In this document: positions 23,756 through 32,375 of the stretch, one piece after another | Layout of the letters: the number at the start of each line of letters is the position of its first letter | How positions within the stretch are numbered: the first letter of the stretch is position 1 | The notes under the pieces: model-generated | Told to the model about the DNA's origin: nothing | Database searches by the model: none | What the model saw: only the letters and a program-made list of their open reading frames with translations | Made by a program: the position numbers and the translations under genes | DNA from: Deltaproteobacteria bacterium | GTDB taxonomy: Bacteria > Desulfobacterota > Dissulfuribacteria > Dissulfuribacterales > QOAL01 | DNA length: 32,375 nt | Direction of reading: 5' to 3' | Assembly (NCBI GenBank): GCA_024275145.1 | Contig: JAJRZR010000038.1 | Location: 1 to 32,375, forward strand

Positions 23756-24901
23756 TCACACCAAGGCGCTGAGCACGAGGTTGGCCAAGCGACGCCCCTT
23801 TCTGGTAAGAAAGATATTTTCCGCGGAAACATCTATCAAACCCTTGTCCATCAAGTCAGGCAGGATACGGGCATAGTACCTGACGGGATCAAAGCCCCAG
23901 CGTTTCCTGAACATATCGATATCGATTCCGGAAATGGTTCTGAGGCCAAGGATGACGGATTCTCGAAACCGTTCTTCCTTGCCCAACATCTCCTGCCATT
24001 CCAACGGAAGCATACCCTTTTCCAAGCATGCCAGATACCGTTCGAGATTGGCGGTATTGCCGTATCTCCTGCCGCCTATAAAGGAGACAGCGGCACAACC
24101 CATTCCAAGATATGGGCCGTTTTCCCAGTAATTAAGATTGTGAAGGCACTGCATGCCAGGACGGGCAAAATTGGATATCTCGCATTGACGGTAACCATGA
24201 CCCTCCAGGAACGATTCAGCCAGATCCGTCATCTCAAGGACAAGATCCTCGTCAGGCATCCTTATATTGCCCTTTTCCACGGCCTCCTTGAATGCGGTTC
24301 CAGGCTCAGGTGTAAGCTCGTAACATGACACATGATCCGGTCCAAGATCCACAACCCCCTCGAGGGTCTTCTGCAAATCCTTGAGCCCCTGTCCCGGGAT
24401 GGCGTACATGATATCGATACTGACATTACGGAAGCCGACGTCCCTTGCAATGTGAAATGCGTCCAGTGCCTTGGCAGTGTCATGGGAACGTCCAATAGCC
24501 TCGAGCCCGCTGGATGTCAGGTCTTGTATCCCTATGCTCAGACGGTTTAGGCCGGCATCCAGATAACGGCACAGTTTTTCCATTGTCACCGACTCTGGAT
24601 TCACCTCTATCGTGGCCTCAAAATCATGGCGGCCCCAAGTAAAAACGTGTAAGAGCCTCGCCATGATCCTTTCGATATGGCTGGCCGGAAGGCATGAAGG
24701 CGTACCGCCCCCGATATACAGGGTGTCAAAAGAGATAGATGACAGGTCGCCCGATCCTGCAACGAGCTCCATCTCACTTAGCAGGCCCTCTATGTAATCT
24801 TCCTTCGTGGAGAGATCTGCGGGCCAGGAAACAAAATCACAATAGGGACACTTTCTGGAACAGAAGGGTATATGTATGTACAGACCCGCCACTTCAGACA
24901 C
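23756..24901 (-). CDS. hemW: Radical SAM haem chaperone HemW (HemN-like)
   Basis: A 381-residue radical SAM protein of the oxygen-independent coproporphyrinogen oxidase-like family. The [4Fe-4S] motif is HIPFCSRKCPYCDF (Cys14, 18 and 21), and GGGTPSCLP and NPESVT follow in the TIM-barrel core. The short HemW-type C-terminus and lack of an N-terminal extension favour HemW (haem delivery) over HemN (haem synthesis). A haem chaperone is in keeping with the multiheme cytochrome in this window but is not near it. It is 53 bp downstream of ptsI on the same strand. Confidence 0.93.
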   Translation of the reverse strand: MSEVAGLYIHIPFCSRKCPYCDFVSWPADLSTKEDYIEGLLSEMELVAGSGDLSSISFDTLYIGGGTPSCLPASHIERIMARLLHVFTWGRHDFEATIEVNPESVTMEKLCRYLDAGLNRLSIGIQDLTSSGLEAIGRSHDTAKALDAFHIARDVGFRNVSIDIMYAIPGQGLKDLQKTLEGVVDLGPDHVSCYELTPEPGTAFKEAVEKGNIRMPDEDLVLEMTDLAESFLEGHGYRQCEISNFARPGMQCLHNLNYWENGPYLGMGCAAVSFIGGRRYGNTANLERYLACLEKGMLPLEWQEMLGKEERFRESVILGLRTISGIDIDMFRKRWGFDPVRYYARILPDLMDKGLIDVSAENIFLTRKGRRLANLVLSALV

Positions 24902-24954
24902 ATGCCACCGATGCAGATCTGCACGGGTGAGCGGAAGGATGGGGAAGATCCATG

Positions 24955-26739
24955 CTAGGGGGAATCGACCTTTTCCAGGTCGACTGCCATATTATAGACA
25001 GGATCAAATTCCTCTGGAAGTTTATCCCGCAAAAACTCCCTCAGCCTCTGCTTGATCTCATCGGCCGTAGAGCTGTCAAGGATATGGCGGGTAAGTTCCG
25101 CGCAGTCATCCTGCCTGCACCTTCTGACCACCCTTTTCACCTTGGGTATGGCCATGGCGTTCATGCTCAACTCGTCGAGTCCAAGGCCTAAAAGTATGGG
25201 CACGTACCTCGGCTCTCCTGCCATCTCACCGCACATAGCCACCTCTATGCCTGCGGCATGGGCGGCCTCTACCGTACGATGGAGCATTCTGACGACCCCT
25301 GGATGCAAAGGCTCATACAGATGGGCAACATGTTCGTTAATACGGTCGATTGCCAGGGAATACTGTATCAGGTCGTTTGTACCTATGCTGAAAAAATCGA
25401 CCTCCTTGGCAAGGACGTCTGCTACCAAGACAGCGGTGGGAACCTCTATCATGATCCCCATCCTTATATCCTTGTCAAACTCGATCCCCTCAACCCTCAG
25501 TTCCTCCTTGGTTTCTTCAAGGATCTCCTTGACCTCAAGGATCTCCATTCTGCCTGATATGAGAGGAAAGAGGATACGCACATCCCCATAGGCACTGGCC
25601 CGCAAAATTGCCCTCAACTGGTCCCTGAATAGCGGTCGCTCCTTGAGACAGAGCCGTATTGCCCTGAGGCCGAGTGCAGGATTGATCTCCTCGTCAAGCG
25701 AAACCGACGATACGAACTTATCCCCTCCGATATCAAGGGTGCGTACCGTTACCGGATAGGGGGACAACCTTTCAGCAACCTCCTTGTATGCATGGAAGAG
25801 GGTCTCCTCATCGGGCAACTCCTTCTGGGCAAGATAGAGGAATTCCGTCCTGAAAAGGCCGACACCTTCTGCCCCATGGGAAATCAATGACGGGATCTCG
25901 TCCAGAAGTTCCATATTGGCCTTGATCTTGACCCGGTAGCCGTCCCTGGTCTCTGCCGGAAGGTTACTGTTGTGAATCACCTCGAGACGGTATTTTATGT
26001 AGCCTTGTTGCTTTTCCTCGTAATCCTTGAGGAGAACATCGTCAGGATCGACGACCACCTCGCCCTTCAGGCCATCGACCACCAGAAGCTCACCAGAAAG
26101 TATGGCGGAGGTGGCATTCTCAAGCCCAACCACGGCAGGTATCCCAAGCGATCTGGCCAAGATGGCCGTGTGTGACGTCTTGCTACCCATTTCGGTTACG
26201 AAGGCCAGGATCTTTTCCCGGCTCATCTGGACGGTATCTGCGGGGGATAAATCGTGGGCAACCAATACTACCGGGAATTCAAGGGAGGAAAAATCGAGGG
26301 ATGAGGGACTTCCCGCCAGAATACCCTGCACACTCTGTATGACATACTCTATGTCACCCATGCGCTCCCTGATATAGGGGTCCTTGATCTCCTTGAAAAG
26401 GGACCTGACATAATCCAGGGTTTCGTTGAGTGCCCATTCGGCATTGATCGACTTGGATTCGATGGTCTTCAATGTGCGATCAAACACCATTGGATCTTTT
26501 AACATCATCAAATGGGACTTCAGTATCCCGCTATGATCCCTCAATTCCTCTGGAATGTCATTAAGAAGCGCACTTATCTCCTTTTCCGCGCCAGAGACCG
26601 CTTCCATGAAACGTCTCTTTTCCCCTTCCAACTCTTCTTCAGCCAGCCGTCTCCTGATGACCTTGACCTTCTGTGAGTCCAGCAAAAAGGCCGGGCCTAT
26701 GGCGATTCCAGGAGAGGCACTCACCCCTTTCAATATCAC
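24955..26739 (-). CDS. ptsI: Phosphoenolpyruvate-protein phosphotransferase (PTS enzyme I)
   Basis: Transfers phosphate from PEP to HPr. The 594-residue protein has full length. The N-terminal HPr-binding and phosphohistidine domain has GSKTSHTAILARSLGIPAVVG, with active His190. The C-terminal PEP-binding TIM barrel has GVGLFRTEFLY, FSIGTNDLIQYSLAIDR and the conserved Cys in VAMCGEMAG. The first codon is ATG 26739, 33 bp after the ptsH stop. No PTS permease gene is seen, so the pair may serve regulation rather than sugar uptake. Confidence 0.96.
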   Translation of the reverse strand: MILKGVSASPGIAIGPAFLLDSQKVKVIRRRLAEEELEGEKRRFMEAVSGAEKEISALLNDIPEELRDHSGILKSHLMMLKDPMVFDRTLKTIESKSINAEWALNETLDYVRSLFKEIKDPYIRERMGDIEYVIQSVQGILAGSPSSLDFSSLEFPVVLVAHDLSPADTVQMSREKILAFVTEMGSKTSHTAILARSLGIPAVVGLENATSAILSGELLVVDGLKGEVVVDPDDVLLKDYEEKQQGYIKYRLEVIHNSNLPAETRDGYRVKIKANMELLDEIPSLISHGAEGVGLFRTEFLYLAQKELPDEETLFHAYKEVAERLSPYPVTVRTLDIGGDKFVSSVSLDEEINPALGLRAIRLCLKERPLFRDQLRAILRASAYGDVRILFPLISGRMEILEVKEILEETKEELRVEGIEFDKDIRMGIMIEVPTAVLVADVLAKEVDFFSIGTNDLIQYSLAIDRINEHVAHLYEPLHPGVVRMLHRTVEAAHAAGIEVAMCGEMAGEPRYVPILLGLGLDELSMNAMAIPKVKRVVRRCRQDDCAELTRHILDSSTADEIKQRLREFLRDKLPEEFDPVYNMAVDLEKVDSP

Positions 26740-26772
26740 CGATTACACCCCTTGGAATAAATTTTTCCCCAA

Positions 26773-27045
26773 CTAGTCGATTTCCCCAAAACGGTCTTCA
26801 ACCAACCTCTTGAGCGACCTTACCGCCTCCTGTGAATCTGATCCCTCTGCCCTTACGGTCAAGACACTGCCCTTTGGACAGGCGATGGTAAGTATCTCAA
26901 GGATACTCTTACCGTCTACTGCCTTGCCGTCACGCATTAGCCAAATCTCCGATTCAAACCCCCCTGCCACCTGTGCGAACCTAGATGCAGGCCTGGCATG
27001 TAGGCCCAACCTGTTCCTGATCACCACCTCTACTTCACATCTCAT
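26773..27045 (-). CDS. ptsH: Phosphocarrier protein HPr
   Basis: A 90-residue HPr. The active-site His16 lies in LGLHARPAS. The regulatory serine is present as Ser47 in GKSILEIL, so control by an HPr kinase is possible if one exists elsewhere. An AGGAAGGAAG ribosome binding site precedes the ATG. It is the first gene of the ptsH-ptsI pair; the terminator of the upstream MgtC-like gene lies 43 bp ahead, so a promoter must lie in this short space. Confidence 0.95.
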   Translation of the reverse strand: MRCEVEVVIRNRLGLHARPASRFAQVAGGFESEIWLMRDGKAVDGKSILEILTIACPKGSVLTVRAEGSDSQEAVRSLKRLVEDRFGEID

Positions 27046-27088
27046 ATCAGCAATAACTTCCTTCCTGGATCCATTTTTATGATAGCAT

Positions 27089-27120
27089 ATAAAAAAGAAG
27101 CAGGCGACCTTGCCGCCTGT
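27089..27120 (-). terminator. Rho-independent terminator after the MgtC/DUF4010 gene
   Basis: On the - strand, ACAGGCG-GCAAGGT-CGCCTGC (27120-27100) is followed by TTCTTTTTTATA. A six- to seven-pair stem with a T run lies 15 bp after the stop codon. Confidence 0.82.
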
Positions 27121-27134
27121 CCGTCACTGTTGTC

Positions 27135-28388
27135 TCACCAGAGGACCATGGCCCCAAGGCCTGCAAGCAGCACCACCATGAAACCGAGCCCTACCCGCTT
27201 TATCATCTCCGGCCCACCTATGAATATGGCCATTCCACCCTTTACGATGGTATTGACAATCGCTGCCAGTATTATCCCATGAGATGCAATCTGGTGTGAC
27301 AGCTCGGAGCGTGCCATCCTGGAAAGCGACAGGGTGATGGCATCCACATCGGAAATCCCGGAAAATGCCGCCAGTGAATATACACCTGAGTTACCGAACC
27401 AGTTCTTGAGGGCATTTGCAAGGACCATGACCACGGCCAAAAATGCGCCGAACTTTATGGCAGTCGCAAGTTCCACTGGATTTTCAAGATTCAGTGGCTC
27501 TGATTTCTTCCCGTTTCTTGAAACGTACCAGAGAATGAAGGCCACGGCATAGGCCACAACGGTCATTACCATCATGGGGGCCAATATGGAACGGACCATC
27601 GCATCGTTGACCACTGCCACCTCAAGTACGATCCTTGGAAACATGGTTGCCGATGCGGCCACTATCCCGGCTGCCATGAGACTTGATGAACCGGGATGTC
27701 GCCTTGCCGCCCTGGAAAGGTCAAGGGTTACAGCGGTAGAGGAAACGAGGCCACCGGATATGGCGGTAAGAAGCACACCGAACCTGGGACCGGTTATCTT
27801 GATGGCAAAATAGCCAATGAAGGATATAGAGGCCACCAGTACCACCATCCACCAGATTTCATAGGGATTAAGGCTATTCCATGGCCCGTAGCCATTGTTG
27901 GGCAGGATGGGCAGCATGACCACCGAGATGAAAAGCAGTTTCACTGCTGCCTCCAGTTCGTTGGCCTCTAGGGTACGAAGCCAGCCGTGCAACGTCGGTT
28001 TCATCTCAAGCAGGAACACCGCCACTACTGCCCCTGAAATTGCGATCCTGGGATAGCCGGCACCGGCCAGGGCACCAAGTGAAAACGTCAGCAGTGCAGC
28101 CACCTCTGTAGTAAGACCGAGGTCCTTGCCCACGGCCTTCGCACTGATCATGTAGCTTGACGCCAGCAACAGGGCTACCCCAACAAATCCCAACCCAAAG
28201 GCCATGATACCAAAGCCATGCGCCATGACACCCGTAACCCCACCAAGAAATCCAAAAAGGCCGAAGGTCCTGATCCCTGCCACCCTGCTGCCTTCTTCCA
28301 TCGCCCTTTCCTTCCAACCACGTTCAGTACCTACCAGGAGACCCACTATTAGGGCGGCGGCCAGGCGTTTTGTGAGTTCCAATTCCAT
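27135..28388 (-). CDS. MgtC/SapB-type integral membrane protein with DUF4010 domain
   Basis: A 417-residue polytopic membrane protein of unknown function. The N-terminal MgtC-like part has GLLVGTERGWKER and AGIRTFGLFGFLGG. The C-terminal DUF4010 part has SGGLVSSTAVTLDLSR and SGISDVDAITLSLSRMA. About 11-12 hydrophobic segments can be counted. MgtC relatives act in magnesium stress and membrane energetics, but no such role can be assigned here. It is monocistronic, with its own terminator, and divergent from mobB across a 519-bp gap. Confidence 0.9.
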   Translation of the reverse strand: MELELTKRLAAALIVGLLVGTERGWKERAMEEGSRVAGIRTFGLFGFLGGVTGVMAHGFGIMAFGLGFVGVALLLASSYMISAKAVGKDLGLTTEVAALLTFSLGALAGAGYPRIAISGAVVAVFLLEMKPTLHGWLRTLEANELEAAVKLLFISVVMLPILPNNGYGPWNSLNPYEIWWMVVLVASISFIGYFAIKITGPRFGVLLTAISGGLVSSTAVTLDLSRAARRHPGSSSLMAAGIVAASATMFPRIVLEVAVVNDAMVRSILAPMMVMTVVAYAVAFILWYVSRNGKKSEPLNLENPVELATAIKFGAFLAVVMVLANALKNWFGNSGVYSLAAFSGISDVDAITLSLSRMARSELSHQIASHGIILAAIVNTIVKGGMAIFIGGPEMIKRVGLGFMVVLLAGLGAMVLW

Positions 28389-28907
28389 ATAAACTTATCC
28401 GTTCGTATGCAGTCACCGGGTTTGATCTACTGCGTTGCCAGGCACTTGGATACAGAGGGGTACGCCTGCGTGCCTTTCACCCCGTATCCGCGTACCATGT
28501 TACTGCACATCAATCATGAACCTTTCACAATCTCCAGCAACAAGCATGTGATCGGTTACAACTTGATCCGGTTTCTATCAAGGCCTGTTTTTAGCGGCGC
28601 CAAGACATGGACCGCATGCAGGTTTCGGTTAAGATTTCTACCACATAAGCCGGGATCATGCAGCTTGCAAGTTCCTTCATACAAGGATACGCAGACACGT
28701 AAAGGGAACATCACCAAGATGCTGGATGCGCCATGAGAATCCATGGCACTTGGAAGCCCGGGGTGTTATGCTAGCATCCCTCAGGCCCTCGTGTGCCTGC
28801 CGCCCGATCCGGAGGCGGTACCCTGGCATGGAATATAGCCTGGAGGGGGCTGTATTTTCAGGACAAGGCCGATTGTACCTGCGGCCAGAATATACCAGGA
28901 GGTCTTT
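28389..28907. other. Intergenic stretch with repeat fragments
   Basis: 519 bp without a convincing gene. It contains a reverse-oriented repeat tail (28647-28673), a GACACGTAAAGG-like remnant next to it, and TGTATTTTCAGGACAAGG near 28851, which resembles the palindromic unit at 21590. It must also contain the start signals for the divergent MgtC-like and mobB genes. Confidence 0.5.
28647..28673 (-). repeat. Reverse copy of the dispersed repeat tail
   Basis: The reverse complement of this segment contains ACTTGCAAGCTGCATGATCC, which matches ACTTGCAAGCTGCATAATTT at 12465-12484 except near its end. It is noncoding. Confidence 0.55.
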
Positions 28908-29564
28908 ATGATCCCTATTGTAACATTTGTAGGGTGGCATAATTCGGGGAAAACCACCTTCATAAGGAAGGTGATCAAGGAAATAATGAACCGGGGCTAT
29001 AGGGTAGCGGTATTCAAGTCCAGCAAGCATGAATCCGTTCAATTCGATCGCCCGGGTAAAGACAGCTACAACTACAGGGCAGATGGCGCAGACCCTGTAT
29101 TGTTTCTCTCACCGGACCAGTTGGCACTCTTTTCTGCAAATAGTGGCAGATCCATCCCGAAGCTTGCTTTCCATCACTGTCCAGATGCCGACATTGTGAT
29201 ATGCGAAGGATTCAAACATGCCAGTGGCATCCCAAAGATTGAGATCAGGAGGGACACCCTGTCCGGCGAACTCATGGAAACAAATCTCAAGGGGATTGTG
29301 GCAGTAGTCACAGACAAGGAGTCCAACGCACCAAACCATTTCGGATACGATGAGCATGCAGGTGTCGCCGATTTCATCGAAAGCAGGTACATAAAACCGG
29401 CCAGGGAGAAATCCGCCGATGTAACCCTTTTTGTAAACGGCAAAAGAATTCCCTTGAAGGATTTTGTGCAGGAATCCCTGTACGGAACGCTCATGGGCTT
29501 CATAGGCGCCTTAAAATTCACAGAGGGGGCCAAGGAGGTGGAACTTAGAATAAGACAACGCTGA
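28908..29564 (+). CDS. mobB: Molybdopterin-guanine dinucleotide biosynthesis protein B
   Basis: A GTP-binding accessory protein for bis-MGD cofactor maturation. The 218-residue protein has Walker A GWHNSGKTT (9-17), followed by KSSKHE, RADGADPVLFLSP and VICEGFKHASGIPKIEI, all typical of MobB. The first ~170 residues cover the usual domain. A further ~45 residues (VTLFVNGKRIPLKDFVQESLYGTL and on) form a C-terminal extension absent from enterobacterial MobB. An AGGAGG ribosome binding site lies 6 nt before ATG 28908. No mobA or molybdoenzyme gene is adjacent. It suggests molybdenum or tungsten oxidoreductases in the organism. Confidence 0.94.
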   Translation: MIPIVTFVGWHNSGKTTFIRKVIKEIMNRGYRVAVFKSSKHESVQFDRPGKDSYNYRADGADPVLFLSPDQLALFSANSGRSIPKLAFHHCPDADIVICEGFKHASGIPKIEIRRDTLSGELMETNLKGIVAVVTDKESNAPNHFGYDEHAGVADFIESRYIKPAREKSADVTLFVNGKRIPLKDFVQESLYGTLMGFIGALKFTEGAKEVELRIRQR

Positions 29565-29582
29565 GCCTCCTTCATCCCAAAA

Positions 29583-29623
29583 TTTCATGCCTGCCATTGT
29601 ACAGGCAGCCTCTGGGCATGAAA
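29583..29623. terminator. Stem-loop between convergent mobB and MscS genes, possible terminator
   Basis: TTTCATGC (29583-29590) pairs with GCATGAAA (29616-29623), with an inner stem CTGCC/GGCAG (29591-29608) and an asymmetric bulge. On the - strand it is followed by TTTTGGG, a weak T run. It may stop transcription of the channel gene. Confidence 0.4.
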
Positions 29624-29702
29624 ATAGGGCACTGATGCACTTATCACGGCAAACAATACATTACCTGTCACATGATAGCCGCCAGATATATATCCTGTAG
29701 CA

Positions 29703-32102
29703 TCATTGCGGGTTCGTGCTGTCTCTTCTCATCCCCGGACCGGCATCGGATACAGGACAATGGCCACCTGAATGTCCAGATTCAGACCCCTTCTTTCCCA
29801 AGACCTCCATAACCTTTGGAGAAATACCCTTTAGATGTATGTCTCGCTGGGGGAAGGGAATCTCTATGCCCGCCTTCTTGAATTCCCTGAAAAGGGCAAA
29901 GTAGTAGTCGCTGGTAAAGCCATGTAGACTTCGAAGCTCTGTCATCCGTATCCACACCTTGAGATAGAAGTTCAGGCTATTATCTCCAAAGCCCTGGAAA
30001 CGGATCAAGAGCGGATGTAACGGATCCTCTACCGTGGATGGGACTCCCCTTGCCGCCTCCAGTGCTATACTGGCCACCATATCAGGGTCGGAATCATAAG
30101 ATACACCAAAGGGGATCGTGAGCCGGCGCCAGTTGTCACTGTAGGTCCATGTACGTACGCGCCCGGACACGAATTCCGAATTGGGGACGATGATCTCCTC
30201 CTGATCCTGTGTCCGTATGATGGCCGATCTCATGGTAATCTCCCTCACCTCACCTATGAGGCCATCACCAAGTTCTATGAAATCCCCCATCTTTATGGAA
30301 CGGTCGATCAACAGGATAAGCCCGCTCACGAAATTATTGGCAATGGTTTGAAGACCGAAGCCGATACCAACTCCCAGGGCACCAAGTATTATGCTCAACT
30401 GGCTGAGGTTTATACCGGCTGTTGAGAGGGCGATGAGTATCACCAGGGCAACGAGCCCGTAATAGACAAGCGTAGTAATGGAATTGACCGTTCCATAGGA
30501 CAACCTGGTCTTTTGAAAAAGCAGCTTGTTCAGCTTGTTGCGGATGATACGAAGGGATATGATACCTGCAAACAGCAGGAATAATATCTTTAGGATGCTG
30601 TTCAGCGTGACCGAGGTATCCCCAAAGGTCAAGAGCGGATAATACAAGACAGCCTTTATCTCTTCCCAGGTGTTGGCGAAATGTATAGCACTCCACACCC
30701 TCAGTCTTTCGTACCAACTTGCCTTTTCTTCTATTAGACCCAGGACGAGGTTGATCCTCTTTTCAAGCCGGTCTATGGAGGCCTCGTTTCTGTTCAAATC
30801 AGCGATGAGGGAGATTATATCCCTTTGGGCTTGTTCCAGATTCGACTTGGCATCCAGGGAGGAGGTATTCTTTTCCGTGCCATTCCCGTGTATCTTGGCA
30901 ACCTTATGAAAGGAAGATAGCTGTTGTACCAGGTCGGACTTCATCACCTTGGCATCAGCAGTTGCCTGGGTAAGCCCGGCGTGATACCTGGCCAGTTCGT
31001 CTAGCTTCTTGGACCATTCCCGTATCAGCACATCCAGGCCTACGGCCCCTGGAAGGTGGGCATAGCTGGATATCCAGTCATACCTGAACCGGCTTCCTAT
31101 CGTTTCTAGCTTGAGGGCCAGCTTCTGCTGGCGAATCCTTTTTATTTTAATCTCGTAGAGCTTGATTCGGGTCTCCAGGTATTTCTGCCTCTTCTGGAAA
31201 AAGGCGCTGCTCTTATTGGCAGAGCTGAGATCCTTGATCCTGGCAAGGGTATAGTTGAGTTTTATCTCCAGGTTGATTATCCTCCTGGTATATCTCAATC
31301 TTTCCTTGTCAAGTTGCTCCATGCGATCGTTGGAGTCACCAAGCACCTCCCTGTATTCATTTTTTGTCCCAACAATGTCATGCCTCGTGATCTTGAGGCC
31401 TCCGAATACCTTTCTAAGGAGCATCGAGCATTCCGACTCTAGTTTCTCCAGGTGCCCGATCAGGCTTTGTATCTTCGATTCTTCTATCTTGAGAAGGGCG
31501 TACTCACATTGCAGGCTCATTATCTGGCCCAGCTTCAAGTATGATCCAACGCTTATAGGTGTCTGGGTCCTCAATTTTATATAATCCGCCAGGAGAGACT
31601 TAAGGTCGTCCTCGATATCAGACAATTTCCCCTGGTACAGCCCTGCCTTCCGCTCGTAGATATCAAGCTGCCCGCCCAGGTTTTGAAGAAAGGAAACCAG
31701 CTTGTCAAAGGCAGGCAGTCCATAGGGCGGGGAACCAACATCGGGGACATGCAGGCCCATGTCTACCGGGGAATTCAACTGGGATTGGATCTGTACGAAC
31801 TGAAGGGATAGGCCCTGGAACAACTCAAGGGCATCCTCCAGAACCGATCTCGACACACTGTCCGTTTCCTTGGCAAGGAGTGTGTTTATTCGCGAGTCTA
31901 TCCCCTTGACAAGGGCCTCACGTTTTTTGATAAATGCCCTTATGTCATCAGGCTGCCCCTGATAAAGCCTCGTCTCCACCGCATGCTGAATCACCGGAAG
32001 CGGTTCCTGGGCAAACACTAAATGCCCTGCACCAAGGCATATAAAAAACACGAGCCAAGCCAGAAAATCACCTGGTATTGTCCTGTTGTCCCTTTCTTTC
32101 AT
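29703..32102 (-). CDS. MscS-family mechanosensitive channel with long periplasmic coiled coil
   Basis: An inner-membrane channel of 799 residues. An N-terminal signal peptide (about 12-32) ends at VFAQ. About 35-470 is a long, charged, helical, coiled-coil periplasmic region. Three hydrophobic segments follow (about 505-530, 545-570 and 575-605). The last carries the MscS pore-lining motif, LGALGVGIGFGLQTIANNFVSG, then SIKMGDFI and the cytoplasmic beta domain with EEIIVPNSEFVSG. It is longer than E. coli MscS (286) but has fewer transmembrane helices than MscK, so it is a distinct large MscS class. It opens to the periplasm under tension and probably protects against osmotic down-shock. Confidence 0.92.
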   Translation of the reverse strand: MKERDNRTIPGDFLAWLVFFICLGAGHLVFAQEPLPVIQHAVETRLYQGQPDDIRAFIKKREALVKGIDSRINTLLAKETDSVSRSVLEDALELFQGLSLQFVQIQSQLNSPVDMGLHVPDVGSPPYGLPAFDKLVSFLQNLGGQLDIYERKAGLYQGKLSDIEDDLKSLLADYIKLRTQTPISVGSYLKLGQIMSLQCEYALLKIEESKIQSLIGHLEKLESECSMLLRKVFGGLKITRHDIVGTKNEYREVLGDSNDRMEQLDKERLRYTRRIINLEIKLNYTLARIKDLSSANKSSAFFQKRQKYLETRIKLYEIKIKRIRQQKLALKLETIGSRFRYDWISSYAHLPGAVGLDVLIREWSKKLDELARYHAGLTQATADAKVMKSDLVQQLSSFHKVAKIHGNGTEKNTSSLDAKSNLEQAQRDIISLIADLNRNEASIDRLEKRINLVLGLIEEKASWYERLRVWSAIHFANTWEEIKAVLYYPLLTFGDTSVTLNSILKILFLLFAGIISLRIIRNKLNKLLFQKTRLSYGTVNSITTLVYYGLVALVILIALSTAGINLSQLSIILGALGVGIGFGLQTIANNFVSGLILLIDRSIKMGDFIELGDGLIGEVREITMRSAIIRTQDQEEIIVPNSEFVSGRVRTWTYSDNWRRLTIPFGVSYDSDPDMVASIALEAARGVPSTVEDPLHPLLIRFQGFGDNSLNFYLKVWIRMTELRSLHGFTSDYYFALFREFKKAGIEIPFPQRDIHLKGISPKVMEVLGKKGSESGHSGGHCPVSDAGPGMRRDSTNPQ

Positions 32103-32104
32103 CT

Positions 32105-32132
32105 AACCTTTATACCTTCATGCGGCCCGTAC
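32105..32132 (-). repeat. Reverse copy of the repeat tail seen at 16738
   Basis: AACCTTTATACCTTCATGCGG and the following CCCGTAC read on the other strand as GTACGGGCCGCATGAAGG, which is identical to 16738-16755. It lies just upstream of the MscS-type gene. Confidence 0.6.
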
Positions 32133-32207
32133 CTTGGCGCGCCACTTACAATTTTCGATAACAACTCCATTTACAGCATACCCGATAACGCTACGTGGAT
32201 CACGATA

Positions 32208-32375
32208 AACCCAGATTATGCACTTCAAATGCCCGAGAAGAAGATTTTGTCTGAACAATTCGATGGTTAACTGCAATTTATCCGACAAACCTGTTCACCC
32301 AAAAGGTGCGACTTCATCCAGTTTTATATCTCAGGCACTTGAAGCCGCAAGGGGCTCGCGAATTTACTGAATCTG
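32208..32375 (+). repeat. Left part of a dispersed repeat element, cut by the window end
   Basis: It begins AACCCAGATTATGCACTTCA (one mismatch to the left end at 12279, allowing for the trailing bases) and contains GAAGCCGCAAGGGGCTCGC (32341-32359), identical to 21648-21666. By analogy with 12279-12488, a GCATAATTTGGGTT-like right end should lie beyond the window. Confidence 0.6.

Noticed and set aside
28407-28736. 109-codon + strand ORF upstream of mobB
   Set aside because: It runs through a reverse copy of the intergenic repeat and has no ribosome binding site or domain pattern.

Overview
The window looks like a chromosome segment of an anaerobic deltaproteobacterium (Desulfobacterota-like). 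This is inferred from four things: the gene order ispE, tRNA-Gln, prs, rplY, pth; a periplasmic multiheme c-type cytochrome that appears to use selenocysteine; a dense set of two-component and c-di-GMP regulators; and a PTS phosphorelay (HPr and enzyme I) with no permease nearby. Genus and species cannot be decided from the sequence alone.

Layout. Positions 1-7400 (+ strand) hold housekeeping genes: ispE, tRNA-Gln(TTG), prs, rplY/ctc, pth, an anchored M23 peptidase, a helical exported protein, a PrmA-like methyltransferase and a UspA protein. Positions 7400-9960 are mostly on the - strand: greA, pyrE and tRNA-Lys(CTT), with a 239-bp element bounded by perfect 17-bp inverted repeats between greA and pyrE. 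Positions 10050-12130 (+) carry tRNA-Gly(GCC) with its own promoter and terminator, then a 12-haem cytochrome gene interrupted by one in-frame TGA. A bacterial SECIS-like hairpin follows that TGA at the right distance. Positions 12130-15030 (+) start with a second element (210 bp, perfect 15-bp inverted repeats), followed by a REC/HD-GYP protein with a degenerate C-terminal GGDEF domain and then an active-looking diguanylate cyclase. A DUF1015 gene follows.

Positions 16790-21350 (-) encode a large GAF/PAS histidine kinase and a sigma-54-dependent response regulator, probably a cognate pair. rtcA (+) comes next. The - strand from 23055 to 28390 then holds a DUF2267 protein, a doubtful small ORF, hemW, ptsI, ptsH and an MgtC/DUF4010 membrane protein. 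The window ends with mobB (+) and a long MscS-type channel (-).

How the parts relate. The clearest local units are the ispE-pth block, the c-di-GMP pair, the kinase/regulator pair and HPr-EI. MobB, which matures molybdenum cofactor, and a probable selenoprotein cytochrome both fit an anaerobic respiratory lifestyle. Intergenic spaces are unusually rich in one or two families of degenerate, often palindromic, dispersed repeats; several gaps over 300 bp consist largely of them.

Most notable observation: the UGA-interrupted multiheme cytochrome (10226-12130), read here as a selenoprotein. The two short inverted-repeat-bounded elements and the repeat family are the next most interesting.
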